DNA of 64,000 bases from Komarekiella delphini-convector SJRDD-AB1 (lineage in GTDB: Bacteria > Cyanobacteriota > Cyanobacteriia > Cyanobacteriales > Nostocaceae): contig NZ_VJXY01000016.1 in NCBI RefSeq assembly GCF_014831675.1, positions 1 through 64,000 on the forward strand, read 5' to 3'. Of the stretch, positions 1 to 9,152 are shown in pieces. The position numbers and the translations under genes were made by a program. Position 1 is the first letter of the stretch. The number at the start of each line of letters is the position of its first letter. The notes beneath the pieces are model-generated. The model was not told the DNA's origin. It was given only the letters and a program-made list of their open reading frames with translations, and made no database searches.

Positions 1-228
1 CCTCTACATACTTTACGGGCTGATATTGACTACTCTTATTGCACGGCAAAAACAGTTTACGGCATTCTAGGCATCAAAGTTTGGGTGTTTAAGGGAGAAA
101 TTATCCCCGGACAGGAAGAAACTCCGCCTCCACCCGCAACACGCGATCGCGATCGCGATCGTGAACCTCGCCGCCGACAACAACAACGCCGTCGCCAGCA
201 ATTTGAAGACCGCTCAAATGAAGGATAA
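1..228 (+). CDS. rpsC: 30S ribosomal protein S3, C-terminal part (5' end outside window)
   Basis: The window opens in frame inside a gene ending at TAA 226-228. The 75 visible codons read [18 protein letters not shown] and then [14 protein letters not shown], the conserved C-terminal KH-adjacent segment of S3, which helps form the mRNA entry channel of the 30S subunit. The last ~30 residues form a basic, low-complexity tail (RDRDRDRE, then Arg/Gln runs). The RDRDRD stretch is encoded by overlapping HIP1 octamers (GCGATCGCGATCGCGATCG, about 142-161). Position directly before rplP fits the S10 operon order. The N-terminal two thirds lie upstream of the window. Confidence 0.95.
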   Translation, partial: PLHTLRADIDYSYCTAKTVYGILGIKVWVFKGEIIPGQEETPPPPATRDRDRDREPRRRQQQRRRQQFEDRSNEG

Positions 229-330
229 AAAAGGGACTGGGGACTGGGGATCGGGGACTGGGCAAAGAACCGCACCCATTTCCTAATTCCTAATCCCCAA
301 TCCTTAATCCCTAATCCCTAGTAAATAGTC
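229..330. repeat. rpsC-rplP spacer with short tandem heptamer-like repeats
   Basis: The spacer holds two blocks of near-7/8-bp tandem repeats of opposite composition: GGGGACTGGGGATCGGGG (about 236-255) and TAATCCCTAATCCCTAG (about 304-320). The blocks are rough reverse complements, so a transcript could fold. This is the short tandemly repeated repetitive (STRR) type known from heterocystous cyanobacteria. No gene is visible in it. Confidence 0.7.
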
Positions 331-756
331 ATGTTAAGTCCTAGAAGAACTAAATTCCGTAAACAACAACGCGGCCGGATGGAGGGACTAGCCAGCCGTG
401 GCAGCACCCTAAACTTTGGTGATTTTGCGCTCCAAGCTCAAGAGCCTGCTTGGATTACCTCCCGTCAAATTGAGGCTTCTCGTCGGGCAATGACCCGTTA
501 TATTCGCCGGGGTGGACAAATCTGGATTCGGATTTTCCCTGATAAACCTGTAACCATGCGTCCTGCAGAAACTCGGATGGGTTCCGGTAAAGGTTCGCCG
601 GAGTTTTGGGTAGCTGTCGTTAAACCAGGGCGAATTTTATTTGAAATCGCTGGCGTTTCTGAAGAAATCGCCAGAGAAGCTATGCGTTTAGCTTCATTTA
701 AGTTGCCCATAAAAACCAAGTTTATTGTGCGCTCTAAACCAGAGGAGCAGGAGTAG
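331..756 (+). CDS. rplP: 50S ribosomal protein L16
   Basis: The 141-residue product matches L16, which sits near the peptidyl-transferase centre and the A-site tRNA elbow. The N-terminus [16 protein letters not shown] and the internal [11 protein letters not shown] and [19 protein letters not shown] motifs are diagnostic, and the length is normal for bacteria. It is followed after 3 nt by rpmC (TAG at 754-756, ATG at 760), so the two are translationally linked in the S10 cluster. Confidence 0.98.
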   Translation: MLSPRRTKFRKQQRGRMEGLASRGSTLNFGDFALQAQEPAWITSRQIEASRRAMTRYIRRGGQIWIRIFPDKPVTMRPAETRMGSGKGSPEFWVAVVKPGRILFEIAGVSEEIAREAMRLASFKLPIKTKFIVRSKPEEQE

Positions 757-759
757 GTT

Positions 760-987
760 ATGCCTCTTCCCAAGATTTCAGAAGCTAGAGAATTAAGTGA
801 TGAAAAACTGGCTGAGGAAATTGTTGCTATTAAAAGGCAACTGTTTCAGCTGCGCTTACAAAAAGCAACCAGACAACTAGAAAAACCTCACCAGTTCAGA
901 CACGCCCGACACCGCTTAGCCCAATTGCTAACAATAGAGACGGAGCGCCAACGAGCAGCAAGTCAATCGGCTAAAAAAGAAAAGTAG
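760..987 (+). CDS. rpmC: 50S ribosomal protein L29
   Basis: This small protein (75 aa) has the L29 helical-hairpin signature: an N-terminal [22 protein letters not shown] helix region and a second helix, [20 protein letters not shown]29 binds 23S rRNA near the exit tunnel and is a docking site for the signal recognition particle and trigger factor. A Lys-rich tail (SAKKEK) extends it slightly beyond the usual 63-70 residues. It sits between rplP and rpsQ as in other bacteria, with 6 nt before the rpsQ start. Confidence 0.97.
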   Translation: MPLPKISEARELSDEKLAEEIVAIKRQLFQLRLQKATRQLEKPHQFRHARHRLAQLLTIETERQRAASQSAKKEK

Positions 988-993
988 GAGATT

Positions 994-1242
994 ATGGCAG
1001 TCAAAGAACGAGTTGGCTTGGTAGTGAGCGACAAAATGCAAAAAACGGTAGTAGTTGCTGTGGAAAACCGCGCTCCTCATCCCAAGTACGGCAAGATTGT
1101 AGTTCAAACCCGGCGCTATAAAGCTCACGATGAGGAAAACAACTGTAAAGTGGGCGATCGCGTCCGCATTCAAGAAACCAGACCCCTGAGTAAAACCAAG
1201 CGCTGGCAAGTCACAGAAGTCCTCAACGTCAAATCTATCTAA
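994..1242 (+). CDS. rpsQ: 30S ribosomal protein S17
   Basis: The 82-residue product is S17, a primary 16S rRNA-binding protein with an OB fold. Motifs seen are [20 protein letters not shown] at the N-terminus, [19 protein letters not shown] in the middle and the conserved [18 protein letters not shown] loop. A purine-rich Shine-Dalgarno (AGGAG, about 987-991) lies just before the ATG. Length and order in the cluster are normal. Confidence 0.98.
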   Translation: MAVKERVGLVVSDKMQKTVVVAVENRAPHPKYGKIVVQTRRYKAHDEENNCKVGDRVRIQETRPLSKTKRWQVTEVLNVKSI

Positions 1243-1289
1243 ACCTCATAGTTGTTAGTTTTCTAACAACGCCACACGGGAGACTATTC

Positions 1290-1658
1290 GTGATTCAACC
1301 CCAGACCTATCTTAATGTCGCAGATAATAGCGGCGCTCGTAAATTAATGTGCATCCGCATCCTAGGCGGAGGCAATCGCCGTTATGGCGGTATCGGCGAT
1401 AAAATTATTGCTGTTGTTAAAGATGCTACACCCAACATGGCTGTAAAGAAATCTGATGTTGTGGAAGCGGTAATTGTTCGTACTCGCAAAGGCGTAAATC
1501 GAGACAGCGGCATGAGTATTCGCTTTGACGATAACGCCGCAGTGATCATCAACAAAGATGGTAATCCTAGAGGTACACGGGTCTTTGGCCCTGTAGCAAG
1601 AGAACTGCGCGAGAAAAACTTTACCAAAATCGTCTCTCTGGCTCCGGAGGTGCTGTAA
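1290..1658 (+). CDS. rplN: 50S ribosomal protein L14 (GTG start)
   Basis: The product (122 aa) is L14, which contacts h14 of 16S rRNA to form intersubunit bridge B8 and is the binding site of the silencing factor RsfS, also encoded in this window. Motifs seen: [20 protein letters not shown], the [19 protein letters not shown] segment and [17 protein letters not shown]. Translation starts at GTG 1290, preceded by GGGAGA. The last base of its stop codon is the first base of the rplX ATG (1658), a 1-nt overlap. Confidence 0.98.
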   Translation: MIQPQTYLNVADNSGARKLMCIRILGGGNRRYGGIGDKIIAVVKDATPNMAVKKSDVVEAVIVRTRKGVNRDSGMSIRFDDNAAVIINKDGNPRGTRVFGPVARELREKNFTKIVSLAPEVL

Positions 1659-2011
1659 TGGCATACCGAAAAGATCAGCCAAAAGTATTCCACAAGATGC
1701 ACGTCAAAACTGGCGATACAGTGCAGGTAATTGCTGGTAAAGATAAAGGCAAAGTTGGTGAAGTTATCCAAGCACTTCCTCAACTAAGTAAAGTTGTCGT
1801 CAAAGGGGTCAACATTAAAACTAAGCATGTTAAACCCCAGCAAGAAGGAGAATCAGGGCGGATAGTCACCCAAGAAGCCCCGATTCATAGCTCTAATGTG
1901 ATGCTTTATTCTAATAAGCAAAACGTTGCTAGTCGTGTTTGTTACACCTTTACGCCAGAAGGTAAAAAGGTGAGAAAACTCAAAAAAACTGGTGAGATTT
2001 TAGATAAATAG
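1658..2011 (+). CDS. rplX: 50S ribosomal protein L24
   Basis: The 117-residue product carries the KOW motif near its N-terminus ([20 protein letters not shown]) followed by [17 protein letters not shown] and the typical L24 C-terminal half. L24 is an assembly-initiator protein that binds domain I of 23S rRNA near the exit tunnel. It overlaps the rplN stop by one base, so it is likely translated by coupling. The next gene, rplE, follows only after a 139-bp repeat-bearing spacer. Confidence 0.98.
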   Translation: MAYRKDQPKVFHKMHVKTGDTVQVIAGKDKGKVGEVIQALPQLSKVVVKGVNIKTKHVKPQQEGESGRIVTQEAPIHSSNVMLYSNKQNVASRVCYTFTPEGKKVRKLKKTGEILDK

Positions 2012-2150
2012 TCATGAGTCATTAGCAAAAGACATAATGACAAAGCGCAAAGTCTGAACTAAGGCTTCATTAGATCAGAACTTTGTAAGAGAGGATAAAA
2101 GACAAATAAGCTTCCCTGACCAAGCCCAGGGATAATTAGGACAAGAAACT
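2012..2150 (+). repeat. rplX-rplE spacer carrying palindromic repeat copy A
   Basis: The spacer contains CAAAGCGCAAAGTCTG (2041-2056), identical over 16 bp to sites at 3172 and 10617. The imperfect inverted repeat AAAGTCTGAACTAA / TTAGATCAGAACTTT follows (about 2049-2084), then GTAAGAGAGGATAAAAGACA. The element interrupts the otherwise tight spc operon and would form a stem in the mRNA about 65 nt before rplE. Confidence 0.75.
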
Positions 2151-2699
2151 ATGGCCCCAACAAGACTCAAAAGCTTATACCAAGAGACAATCGTCCCTAA
2201 ACTGATCAATCAGTTTCAGTACACCAATGTTCATCAAGTACCGAAGTTGGTGAAAGTTACTGTTAACCGAGGTTTGGGAGAAGCGGCTCAAAATGCTAAG
2301 GCGCTGGAAGCGTCCATAAACGAAATCGCGTTGATCGCTGGTCAAAAGCCAGTAGTAACGCGAGCAAAAAAGGCGATCGCGGGCTTCAAAATTCGTCAAG
2401 GTATGCCTGTCGGCATCATGGTTACTCTCAGAGGCGAACGGATGTACGCATTTGTCGATCGACTCATTAGCTTGGCACTGCCGAGAATTCGAGACTTTCG
2501 CGGCGTTAGTCCCAAAAGCTTTGACGGTCGCGGCAACTATACTCTGGGTGTAAGAGAACAGCTAATCTTTCCAGAAGTAGAATACGACAGCATCGATCAA
2601 ATCCGTGGTATGGATATTTCCATCATCACCACAGCGAAAAACGACGAAGAGGGCCGCGCCTTACTTAAAGAAATGGGAATGCCTTTTCGCGATCAATAA
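2151..2699 (+). CDS. rplE: 50S ribosomal protein L5
   Basis: The product (182 aa) is L5, which with 5S rRNA, L18 and L25 forms the central protuberance. Seen: [39 protein letters not shown], the [20 protein letters not shown] loop and the C-terminal [20 protein letters not shown]. The start ATG 2151 follows a purine-rich AGGACAAGAAACT. In many bacteria rpsN (S14) lies between rplE and rpsH. Here rpsH follows after 20 bp, so rpsN is not in this cluster. Confidence 0.98.
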   Translation: MAPTRLKSLYQETIVPKLINQFQYTNVHQVPKLVKVTVNRGLGEAAQNAKALEASINEIALIAGQKPVVTRAKKAIAGFKIRQGMPVGIMVTLRGERMYAFVDRLISLALPRIRDFRGVSPKSFDGRGNYTLGVREQLIFPEVEYDSIDQIRGMDISIITTAKNDEEGRALLKEMGMPFRDQ

Positions 2700-2719
2700 G
2701 TTCATCTAAAGAGGGAACG

Positions 2720-3121
2720 ATGGCGGCTAACGACACAATTGCAGATATGCTGACGCGCATCCGCAATGCTAATTTGGCGAGGCATCAAACTACACAAGTG
2801 CCAGCTACAAAAATGACCCGTAGTATTGCTAAAGTGCTGCGAGAAGAAGGCTTTATTTCTGAATTTGAAGAAGCCGAAGAAGGGGTAAAGCGTAATCTGG
2901 TGATTTCCTTGAAATACAAGGGCAAAAATCGTCAGCCTTTAATCACCGCCTTAAAGCGAGTGAGTAAACCAGGTTTGCGCGTTTACTCCAACAGAAAAGA
3001 ATTACCAAGAGTACTAGGCGGCATTGGTATTGCCATTATTTCTACATCCAGTGGCATCATGACTGACCGCGAAGCGCGGCGTCAGAACTTGGGTGGTGAA
3101 GTGCTTTGCTACGTCTGGTAG
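2720..3121 (+). CDS. rpsH: 30S ribosomal protein S8
   Basis: The 133-residue product is S8, a central organiser of 16S rRNA. Seen: [19 protein letters not shown] at the N-terminus and the conserved C-terminal [20 protein letters not shown] with the terminal CYVW. A strong Shine-Dalgarno (GAGGG, about 2711-2715) precedes ATG 2720. In E. coli S8 is the spc operon translational repressor. Whether that holds here cannot be judged. Confidence 0.98.
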   Translation: MAANDTIADMLTRIRNANLARHQTTQVPATKMTRSIAKVLREEGFISEFEEAEEGVKRNLVISLKYKGKNRQPLITALKRVSKPGLRVYSNRKELPRVLGGIGIAIISTSSGIMTDREARRQNLGGEVLCYVW

Positions 3122-3263
3122 TCATTAGTCATTTGTCATTGGTCATTTGTCATTAGGAAAAAGACAAAGGACAAAGCGCAAAGTCTGATCTAAGGAAGCC
3201 TTAGCTCAGAACTTTGTGAGAGAGGACAAAGGACAACGGACAAATCACAAAGGACAAAAAGTC
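3122..3263 (+). repeat. rpsH-rplF spacer: STRR-like repeats and palindromic repeat copy B
   Basis: The spacer starts with repeats of the type GTCATTTGTCATTGGTCATT (about 3121-3155). It then carries the shared CAAAGCGCAAAGTCTG (3172-3187), and AAAGTCTGATCTAAGG (3180-3195) pairs almost fully with CCTTAGCTCAGAACTTT (3199-3215) across a 3-nt loop. GTGAGAGAGGACAAAGGACA follows. It is the best-preserved hairpin of the family. Confidence 0.8.
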
Positions 3264-3812
3264 ATGTCTCGTATTGGTAAACGTCCAATTACTGTTCCCA
3301 CCAAAGTACAAGTAGCGATCGATGGCACAAAAGTTGTTGTGAAAGGGCCTAAAGGCGAACTTTCACGCGATCTACCTACCGCTGTTACAGTTTCTCAAGA
3401 GGGAGAAACATTGCAGGTAACTCGACGAGATGATACAAAATCATCTCGTCAAATGCACGGTTTGTGCCGCACCTTGGTTGCCAACATGGTCGAGGGAGTT
3501 TCTAGTGGTTTTCAGCGCCGTTTGGAAATTCAAGGAGTTGGCTACCGAGCACAAGTTCAAGGTCGTAACCTAGTTTTAAATATGGGTTACAGCCATCAGG
3601 TACAAATTGTTCCACCTGAAGGAATTCAGTTTGCAGTAGAAGGTACTACTAATGTCATAGTCAGTGGTTATGACAAAGAAATAGTAGGCAACACAGCAGC
3701 GAAAATTCGTGCCGTTCGTCCACCAGAACCTTATAAAGGTAAAGGCATTCGCTATGCCGGTGAAGAGGTAAGACGCAAAGCTGGTAAGACTGGTAAGAGT
3801 GGTAAGAAGTAA
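3264..3812 (+). CDS. rplF: 50S ribosomal protein L6
   Basis: The product (182 aa) is L6, located near the factor-binding site and sarcin-ricin loop. The start is placed at ATG 3264 ([17 protein letters not shown]), the standard L6 N-terminus. An in-frame ATG at 3216 would add 16 residues encoded entirely by the upstream repeat. The signature [20 protein letters not shown] and [20 protein letters not shown] are present. The gene ends two bases before rplR. Confidence 0.97.
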   Translation: MSRIGKRPITVPTKVQVAIDGTKVVVKGPKGELSRDLPTAVTVSQEGETLQVTRRDDTKSSRQMHGLCRTLVANMVEGVSSGFQRRLEIQGVGYRAQVQGRNLVLNMGYSHQVQIVPPEGIQFAVEGTTNVIVSGYDKEIVGNTAAKIRAVRPPEPYKGKGIRYAGEEVRRKAGKTGKSGKK

Positions 3813-3814
3813 AA

Positions 3815-4177
3815 ATGAAACTTACTCGTAGAGAATCAAAGCAGCGTCGCCATCGACGCGTCCGTGGTAAAGTTATCGGCTCCTCAGAGCGTCCGCGGTT
3901 AGCCGTGTTTCGCTCTAATGAACATATTTACGCGCAAGTAATTGATGATACTCAGCATCATACATTAGTGGCAGCCTCGACTGTAGAACCAGAGTTGAAA
4001 TCTAGTTTAAGTTCAGGCGCTAATCGTGACGCATCAACGCAAGTGGGCAAATTGATCGCAACACGATTGCTAGAAAAAGGTATCACTAAAGTAGTCTTTG
4101 ATCGTGGTGGCAACCTATATCATGGTCGTGTCAAAGCATTAGCCGATGCAGCACGTGAGGCTGGTTTAGATTTCTAA
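3815..4177 (+). CDS. rplR: 50S ribosomal protein L18
   Basis: The 120-residue product is L18, the 5S rRNA-binding protein of the central protuberance. Seen: [20 protein letters not shown] (basic N-terminus), [20 protein letters not shown] and the C-terminal [20 protein letters not shown]. It starts 2 nt after the rplF stop, indicating translational coupling. Confidence 0.98.
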   Translation: MKLTRRESKQRRHRRVRGKVIGSSERPRLAVFRSNEHIYAQVIDDTQHHTLVAASTVEPELKSSLSSGANRDASTQVGKLIATRLLEKGITKVVFDRGGNLYHGRVKALADAAREAGLDF

Positions 4178-4270
4178 ATTGTCCTTTGTCATCTGTCCTT
4201 TGTCCCTTGTATAAGAGCAAATGACTAATGACTAATGACTAATGACCATTGACTAACAGAGGCATTGATT
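4178..4270 (+). repeat. rplR-rpsE spacer made of heptamer repeats
   Basis: The 93-bp spacer is largely variants of a 7-bp unit: TTGTCATCTGTCCTTTGTCC on the left and AATGACTAATGACTAATGAC (about 4220-4245) on the right. The two arms are inverted relative to each other, so the RNA could form an A/U-rich hairpin before the rpsE Shine-Dalgarno (AGAGGC, 4257-4262). Confidence 0.7.
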
Positions 4271-4795
4271 ATGGCAACAGGTCGTCGTAAAACTAACCGA
4301 ACAAAAAAAGAAGAAACCAACTGGCAAGAGCGAGTTATCCAAATCCGACGGGTGAGTAAGGTTGTCAAAGGCGGTAAAAAGCTTAGCTTCCGAGCGATTG
4401 TAGTCGTTGGTAACGAACGCGGTCAAGTCGGCGTTGGAGTGGGCAAAGCCTCAGATGTAATTGGTGCTGTCAAAAAAGGCGTAGCCGACGGTAAAAAACA
4501 TTTGATTGACATTCCAATCACCAAATCTAACTCCATCCCCCATCCTATTGATGGTGTCGGTGGTGGTGCTAAGGTGATGATGCGACCAGCTGCACCTGGT
4601 ACTGGAGTAATTGCTGGTGGTGCTGTGCGTACTGTGTTGGAATTGGCAGGAGTTCGCAACGTCTTAGCCAAGCAACTCGGTTCTAATAACCCGCTCAACA
4701 ATGCTAGAGCCGCAGTCAACGCCCTATCTACACTGCGTACCTTTGCCGAAGTTGCTGAAGATCGGGGCATTGCTATTGAACATCTCTATATCTGA
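4271..4795 (+). CDS. rpsE: 30S ribosomal protein S5
   Basis: The 174-residue product is S5, which lines the mRNA channel and is needed for decoding accuracy and helicase activity. ATG 4271 ([15 protein letters not shown]) is chosen over an in-frame TTG two codons upstream because it is nearer the AGAGGC ribosome-binding site and is a canonical codon. The S5 signature [40 protein letters not shown] and the dsRBD-like N-terminal half are visible. rpmD (L30), which follows rpsE in many bacteria, is absent, as is usual in cyanobacteria. Confidence 0.98.
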   Translation: MATGRRKTNRTKKEETNWQERVIQIRRVSKVVKGGKKLSFRAIVVVGNERGQVGVGVGKASDVIGAVKKGVADGKKHLIDIPITKSNSIPHPIDGVGGGAKVMMRPAAPGTGVIAGGAVRTVLELAGVRNVLAKQLGSNNPLNNARAAVNALSTLRTFAEVAEDRGIAIEHLYI

Positions 4796-4902
4796 GTGGT
4801 CATTTGTCCATAGTCCTTAGTCCTTTGTTCTTAGCAATGACAAATGACAAATGACAAGTAACAAATGACAAATGACAAATAACAAATGACAACTTTTAGC
4901 TT
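4796..4902 (+). repeat. rpsE-rplO spacer: 7-bp ATGACAA tandem repeat
   Basis: About 54 bp (4836-4890) consist of near-perfect tandem copies of a 7-bp unit (ATGACAA, with ATAACAA and GTAACAA variants). They are preceded by inverted versions (TTTGTCC, about 4804-4825). This is the clearest STRR-type heptamer array in the ribosomal cluster. It separates rpsE from rplO and adds no visible gene. Confidence 0.8.
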
Positions 4903-5346
4903 ATGAGACTCAACGATGTTAAGCCTCAAAAAGGCTCGAAAAAACGCCGTAAGCGTGTAGGTAGGGGTATTTCTGCTGGTCAAGGTGCCAGTGCTGGTTT
5001 AGGTATGCGAGGTCAAAAATCTCGCTCTGGTAGCGGTACCCGACCAGGTTTTGAAGGTGGTCAACAGCCATTGTATCGTCGTCTGCCTAAGTTGAAGGGC
5101 TTTCCAATTGTTAATCGGAAAAATTACACTACGATTAATGTAGAGAAGCTAGCTTCCCTTCCTGCTAATACAGAAGTAACTTTGATCTCCTTAAAAGCAG
5201 CAGGTATCATAACTACTGTCAAGGGGCCATTGAAAATTTTGGGTAATGGGGAATTGAGCATTCCGCTCAAGGTGCAAGCGGCAGCTTTCACAGGTACAGC
5301 TCGTAGCAAAATTGAGGCAGCTGGTGGGAGTTGTGAAGTCTTATGA
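4903..5346 (+). CDS. rplO: 50S ribosomal protein L15
   Basis: The 147-residue product is L15, a late-assembling 23S rRNA-binding protein. The N-terminal Gly/Lys/Arg-rich extension ([20 protein letters not shown], then [20 protein letters not shown]) and [18 protein letters not shown] are typical. The globular C-terminal half ends [11 protein letters not shown], matching the L15 signature. The array of ATGACAA repeats lies directly upstream. No strong Shine-Dalgarno is visible before ATG 4903. Confidence 0.97.
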   Translation: MRLNDVKPQKGSKKRRKRVGRGISAGQGASAGLGMRGQKSRSGSGTRPGFEGGQQPLYRRLPKLKGFPIVNRKNYTTINVEKLASLPANTEVTLISLKAAGIITTVKGPLKILGNGELSIPLKVQAAAFTGTARSKIEAAGGSCEVL

Positions 5347-5420
5347 GTGAGCCAGAACAGCGCACTTAAATGCAAGTCAACTCGCTACCAACGCCTGGTT
5401 CACAATAAAGGTAGCACTCT

Positions 5421-6734
5421 ATGATCAGTCGAGACAAAGCCCCAACGGCTCAAGAAACTTTTATGCAGATGGCGCAAGCGGCTGGGCTCAGAGGCAGGCT
5501 GCTTGTCACTGTCGGGATTTTAATTTTGGTTCGCCTAGGTATCTTTCTACCAGTACCAGGGATTGATAGAGTTAGATTTGGCGAAGCCATTCAGGGCAAT
5601 AATTCCATATTCGGTTTGTTGGATATATTTTCCGGGCGGGGACTTTCTACTTTGGGAGTGTTTGCCTTAGGAATTCTGCCCTTCATTAATGCATCCATTA
5701 TTATTCAATTGCTCACTGCGGCAATTCCTTCTTTAGAAAATTTACAGAAAAATGAAGGAGAGGCTGGTCGGCGGAAAATTGCACAAATTACCCGCTATGT
5801 ATCTTTAGGCTGGGCAATTATTCAAAGTGTGGCTTTTTCGGCATTATTTCTCCAGCAATTTGCTTTAAATCCAGGGCCAGTCTTCGTAGCTGAAACTGCG
5901 ATCGCTCTGATTGCTGGTTCAATGTTCGTAATGTGGGCCTCAGAACTCATCACAGAACGTGGTATTGGCAATGGAGCATCATTGTTGATTTTTGTCAATA
6001 TTGTAGCGTCCTTACCAAAATCATTAGGCGATACCATCGACTTGGTACAAGTTGGTGGTCGGGAAATAGTAGGTCGTGTGATAGTGCTGATCTTGGTTTT
6101 CCTGGCAACAATTGTTGGTATTGTATTTGTGCAAGAAGGAATGCGCCGCATCCCGATTATTTCGGCTCGTCGCCAAGTAGGTCGTCGCGTTTTGGCAGAG
6201 CAACGTAGTTATTTACCCCTGCGTTTAATTGCCGGGGGCGTCATGCCAATTATCTTTGCAGCTGCCATCCTGAGTTTGCCACTTTTGATCGCTAATTTTA
6301 CCAAAAACCCAGAATTGGCGAATATTGTTAACACTTATCTGAGTCCAAGCGGTTCTGGTTCTTGGATATATGCCCTGGTCTACATGATTTCTATCATTTT
6401 CTTTAGCTATTTCTATTCTTCGTTGATACTCAATCCAGTAGACGTAGCGCAAAACTTGAAGAAAATGGGTTCCAGTATTCCTGGCATTCGTCCAGGTAAA
6501 GCGACTAGTGAGTATATCGAGCGTGTGACAAACAGACTCACCTTTTTAGGTGCTATATTTTTGGGTTTAGTTGCGATTATTCCAACCGGCGTGGAAAGTG
6601 CTTTAGGAGTGCCAACCTTCAAGGGTCTGGGTGCAACCTCTTTGTTAATTCTGGTTGGTGTGGCAATTGAGACAGCTAAACAAGTCCAAACTTACGTCAT
6701 CTCTCAGCGCTATGAAGGAATGGTGAAACAATAG
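5421..6734 (+). CDS. secY: Protein translocase subunit SecY
   Basis: The 437-residue product is the channel-forming SecY subunit of the Sec translocon, acting in plasma and thylakoid membranes of cyanobacteria. Ten hydrophobic segments are visible. The family signatures [20 protein letters not shown] (near TM2) and [10 protein letters not shown], the cytoplasmic loop [13 protein letters not shown], and [20 protein letters not shown] are present. Length is normal. It lies in the spc operon after rplO, and its TAG overlaps the adk GTG by one base. SecG is encoded separately at about 20.5 kb. Confidence 0.98.
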   Translation: MISRDKAPTAQETFMQMAQAAGLRGRLLVTVGILILVRLGIFLPVPGIDRVRFGEAIQGNNSIFGLLDIFSGRGLSTLGVFALGILPFINASIIIQLLTAAIPSLENLQKNEGEAGRRKIAQITRYVSLGWAIIQSVAFSALFLQQFALNPGPVFVAETAIALIAGSMFVMWASELITERGIGNGASLLIFVNIVASLPKSLGDTIDLVQVGGREIVGRVIVLILVFLATIVGIVFVQEGMRRIPIISARRQVGRRVLAEQRSYLPLRLIAGGVMPIIFAAAILSLPLLIANFTKNPELANIVNTYLSPSGSGSWIYALVYMISIIFFSYFYSSLILNPVDVAQNLKKMGSSIPGIRPGKATSEYIERVTNRLTFLGAIFLGLVAIIPTGVESALGVPTFKGLGATSLLILVGVAIETAKQVQTYVISQRYEGMVKQ

Positions 6735-7288
6735 TGACGCGATTAATCTTCTTGGGACCGCCTGGGGCTGGTAAAGGAACTCAAGCTCAAACCTTGGCTA
6801 AAAAGTTGAATATTCCCCATATTTCTACGGGCGATATATTAAGGCAAGCCATGAAAGAGCAAACTCCTTTAGGGATTAAGGCTCAAAGTTATGTTGATGG
6901 CGGTGAGTTAGTCCCTGATCAGCTAGTGCAGGAAATGGTGCAGGAGCGGTTAGAACAACCAGATATCAAGTCCGGTTGGATTCTGGATGGTTTTCCCCGC
7001 AAAGTTACTCAAGCAGTCTTTTTGCAGGAGTTACTGGAAAAAATGCATCAGCATGGCGAAAGGGTAGTTAACTTAGATGCACCAGATGAAGTAGTGGTAG
7101 CACGTTTACTTGGCAGAGGACGAAAAGATGACACTGAAGAAGTGATTCGTCGTCGGCTAGAAGTTTACCGTGCTGAAACTGCGCCTTTGATTGACTATTA
7201 TCATGATCGCCAAAAACTCCTCACGATCAATGGTAATCAGTCCCAAGAAGAGGTCACTGCCGATCTTCAAAAGATAATAGCCTCTTAA
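6734..7288 (+). CDS. adk: Adenylate kinase (short form, GTG start)
   Basis: The product (184 aa) catalyses ATP + AMP = 2 ADP. The P-loop [10 protein letters not shown] is at residues 8-17, and the AMP-binding signature [13 protein letters not shown] is near residue 80. Arginines for phosphate binding sit in [21 protein letters not shown]. That region shows a short LID (no long zinc-binding LID), so this is the short bacterial type. Translation starts at GTG 6734, overlapping the secY stop by one base. Confidence 0.97.
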   Translation: MTRLIFLGPPGAGKGTQAQTLAKKLNIPHISTGDILRQAMKEQTPLGIKAQSYVDGGELVPDQLVQEMVQERLEQPDIKSGWILDGFPRKVTQAVFLQELLEKMHQHGERVVNLDAPDEVVVARLLGRGRKDDTEEVIRRRLEVYRAETAPLIDYYHDRQKLLTINGNQSQEEVTADLQKIIAS

Positions 7289-7491
7289 AACAGCAGGCAG
7301 ACAGAGGGAGAGGAAGAAAGACAAGAATAAGTATGTAGTTACCTCCTGCTTTCTTCCACTCTCAGCAAGGACTAGATCAATTTTAGCTAAGATATATTAA
7401 TAAACTGTTGATATATTTCTCAAAGTATGTTCTCTTGCAGATGAAGCTGCTGCAACAGAACAGGAGATTGTTGAGTTGAGGAAAAAACAAA

Positions 7492-7716
7492 TTGTCTAAG
7501 CAAGATTTGATTGAAATGGAAGGCACGGTTACTGAATCCTTGCCCAATGCAATGTTTCGCGTTGACTTGGACAATGGCTTTAACGTGCTGGCACACATTT
7601 CCGGCAAGATCCGCCGCAATTATATCAAGATTTTACCTGGCGATCGCGTCAAGGTAGAGTTAACTCCCTATGACTTGACAAAAGGCAGAATTACCTATCG
7701 ATTACGAAAGAAGTAA
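7492..7716 (+). CDS. infA: Translation initiation factor IF-1 (TTG start)
   Basis: The 74-residue product is IF-1, an OB-fold protein that occupies the ribosomal A site during initiation. Seen: [40 protein letters not shown] and [20 protein letters not shown], covering the whole family. No in-frame ATG is available: a TGA at 7477-7479 lies five codons upstream. The start is therefore TTG 7492 (or the adjacent frame start would lose conserved residues), with GAGG at 7478-7481 as Shine-Dalgarno. The 200-bp gap after adk may hold a promoter. Confidence 0.96.
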
Positions 7717-7833
7717 ATCGTATGTAGAGAATCTTACCATAAAACCAACTTTTTGGTGTTCCTCAGTTAGTAAACTGAAATTAATTTCCCTAAAAATGCT
7801 ATAATTCAATATTTGGAGTCAATCAGAAAAGGC

Positions 7834-7947
7834 ATGAAAGTTAGAGCCTCAGTCAAGAAAATTTGTGAAAAGTGTAACGTGATCAAACGTCGTGGTCGCG
7901 TAATGGTGATTTGTGTCAACCCCAAGCACAAGCAACGTCAAGGATAG
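7834..7947 (+). CDS. rpmJ: 50S ribosomal protein L36
   Basis: This 37-codon gene reads [20 protein letters not shown] then [18 protein letters not shown]36 is the smallest 50S protein and stabilises 23S rRNA near the factor site. The zinc-binding C+ set is intact (Cys-11, Cys-14, Cys-27, His-32). It lies between infA and rpsM as in other cyanobacteria and chloroplasts. GGAG is seen at 7815-7818, and a closer purine run AGAAAAGG lies directly before ATG 7834. Confidence 0.97.
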   Translation: MKVRASVKKICEKCNVIKRRGRVMVICVNPKHKQRQG

Positions 7948-8062
7948 TGCTCTTACCACCATCAGATTGGGGTAAGACACACATATCATCATTAAAACGA
8001 AAAGACGCGATTAATCACGTTTTTCCAACAATAATTGCGACAACAATAGGGAGAGATTAATT

Positions 8063-8443
8063 GTGGCACGTATTGCCGGAGTAGACCTTCCACGCGATAA
8101 GCGCATTGAAATTGGTCTGACTTACATTTACGGAATTGGATTATCACGGTCGCAAGAAATTCTAGCGGCTACAGGTGTAAATCCAGACATCCGTGTTAAA
8201 GAGTTAAGTGATGCCGATGTCGCAGCCCTGCGAGCAGAAGTAGAAAGCAACTATCAAGTTGAAGGGGATTTGCGGCGCTTGGAGTCTATGAACATCAAGC
8301 GCTTGGTTGACATTGGCACCTACAGAGGGCGTCGTCATCGCATGGGGCTACCAGTCAGAGGACAAAGAACTCGCACTAACGCTAGAACCCGTCGTGGGAG
8401 AAGGCAGACAGTGGCCGGTAAGAAGAAGGCACCAGGCAAATAA
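8063..8443 (+). CDS. rpsM: 30S ribosomal protein S13 (GTG start)
   Basis: The 126-residue product is S13, located in the 30S head, where it contacts L5 (bridge B1b) and P-site tRNA. Seen: [34 protein letters not shown], the signature [20 protein letters not shown] and a basic tail [15 protein letters not shown]. Start is GTG 8063 with AGGGAGAG (8048-8055) upstream. It begins the alpha-operon-like set rpsM-rpsK-rpoA-rplQ. rpsD (S4), which is part of this operon in E. coli, is not here. Confidence 0.98.
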   Translation: MARIAGVDLPRDKRIEIGLTYIYGIGLSRSQEILAATGVNPDIRVKELSDADVAALRAEVESNYQVEGDLRRLESMNIKRLVDIGTYRGRRHRMGLPVRGQRTRTNARTRRGRRQTVAGKKKAPGK

Positions 8444-8497
8444 TTTTGCAATGCTTGTTAATCAGAGCAAGTTTTACCTGAAATTAACTAAACAAAT

Positions 8498-8893
8498 ATG
8501 GCGAGACAACCAACTAAAAAATCCGGGAGCAAAAAGCAAAAACGGAACGTCCCCAACGGAATGGCCTATATCCAGTCTACTTTCAACAATAGCATTGTCA
8601 CCATTACCGATCAAAATGGAGATGTCATCTCTTGGGCTAGCGCTGGTTCTAGCGGTTTCAAGGGAGCCAAAAAGGGAACTCCTTTTGCAGCACAAACTGC
8701 CGCTGAAAGCGCAGCACGTCGAGCGATCGATCAAGGGATGCGCCAAATTGAAGTAATGGTCAGTGGCCCAGGAGCAGGTAGAGAAACAGCTATCCGGGCA
8801 CTCCAAGGAGCAGGACTGGAAATTACCCTAATTCGGGATATTACCCCGATTCCTCACAATGGTTGCCGTCCGCCTAAGCGTCGTCGAGTTTAA
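8498..8893 (+). CDS. rpsK: 30S ribosomal protein S11
   Basis: The 131-residue product is S11 of the 30S platform, near the E-site and Shine-Dalgarno helix. Seen: [40 protein letters not shown], the signature [20 protein letters not shown], and the C-terminal [18 protein letters not shown]. Length is normal. A 328-bp structured spacer separates it from rpoA. Confidence 0.98.
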   Translation: MARQPTKKSGSKKQKRNVPNGMAYIQSTFNNSIVTITDQNGDVISWASAGSSGFKGAKKGTPFAAQTAAESAARRAIDQGMRQIEVMVSGPGAGRETAIRALQGAGLEITLIRDITPIPHNGCRPPKRRRV

Positions 8894-9089
8894 TCATCAA
8901 AAATTAGACACTAAGGGCAAGAAGTTTCATCAAAAATAAGTCACCCGTCATGGATGCTTAGACTAGTAAAAGTGCAAACTGCCATTAGTAGAGCTTGTAA
9001 ACTTCAGACGGCCGGGCCTACTCAAAGCGTATCAGTTCTTCCAGTAGGAAGAACCACTAAACTTTGGAAAACCCAAAATTTTATCAACA

Positions 9090-9152
9090 CCTGTAAGCTC
9101 AATAGGAGTTTCAAACTCTATGTTGTGAGTTTGATAGACCTAAGCCTACAGG
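9090..9152 (+). promoter_or_regulatory. Long stem-loop in the rpsK-rpoA spacer
   Basis: CCTGTAAGCT (9090-9099) pairs with AGCCTACAGG (9143-9152), with one G-U-type mismatch. Inside it, TCAAACTC (9111-9118) pairs perfectly with GAGTTTGA (9127-9134). A second small inverted repeat, TCAATT...AATTGA (about 9162-9181), holds GGGAGG in its loop. The spacer (8894-9221) has no credible gene. A leader structure or internal attenuator/processing site before rpoA is inferred. Confidence 0.55.

Noticed and set aside
57-275. 72-aa minus-strand frame with Arg/Ser runs
   Set aside because: Antisense of the rpsC basic tail and repeats.
7381-7491. Upstream in-frame ATG for infA
   Set aside because: A TGA five codons upstream of TTG 7492 blocks the frame.
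8307-8756. 149-aa open frame over rpsM/rpsK
   Set aside because: Shadow of two well-conserved ribosomal genes in another frame.
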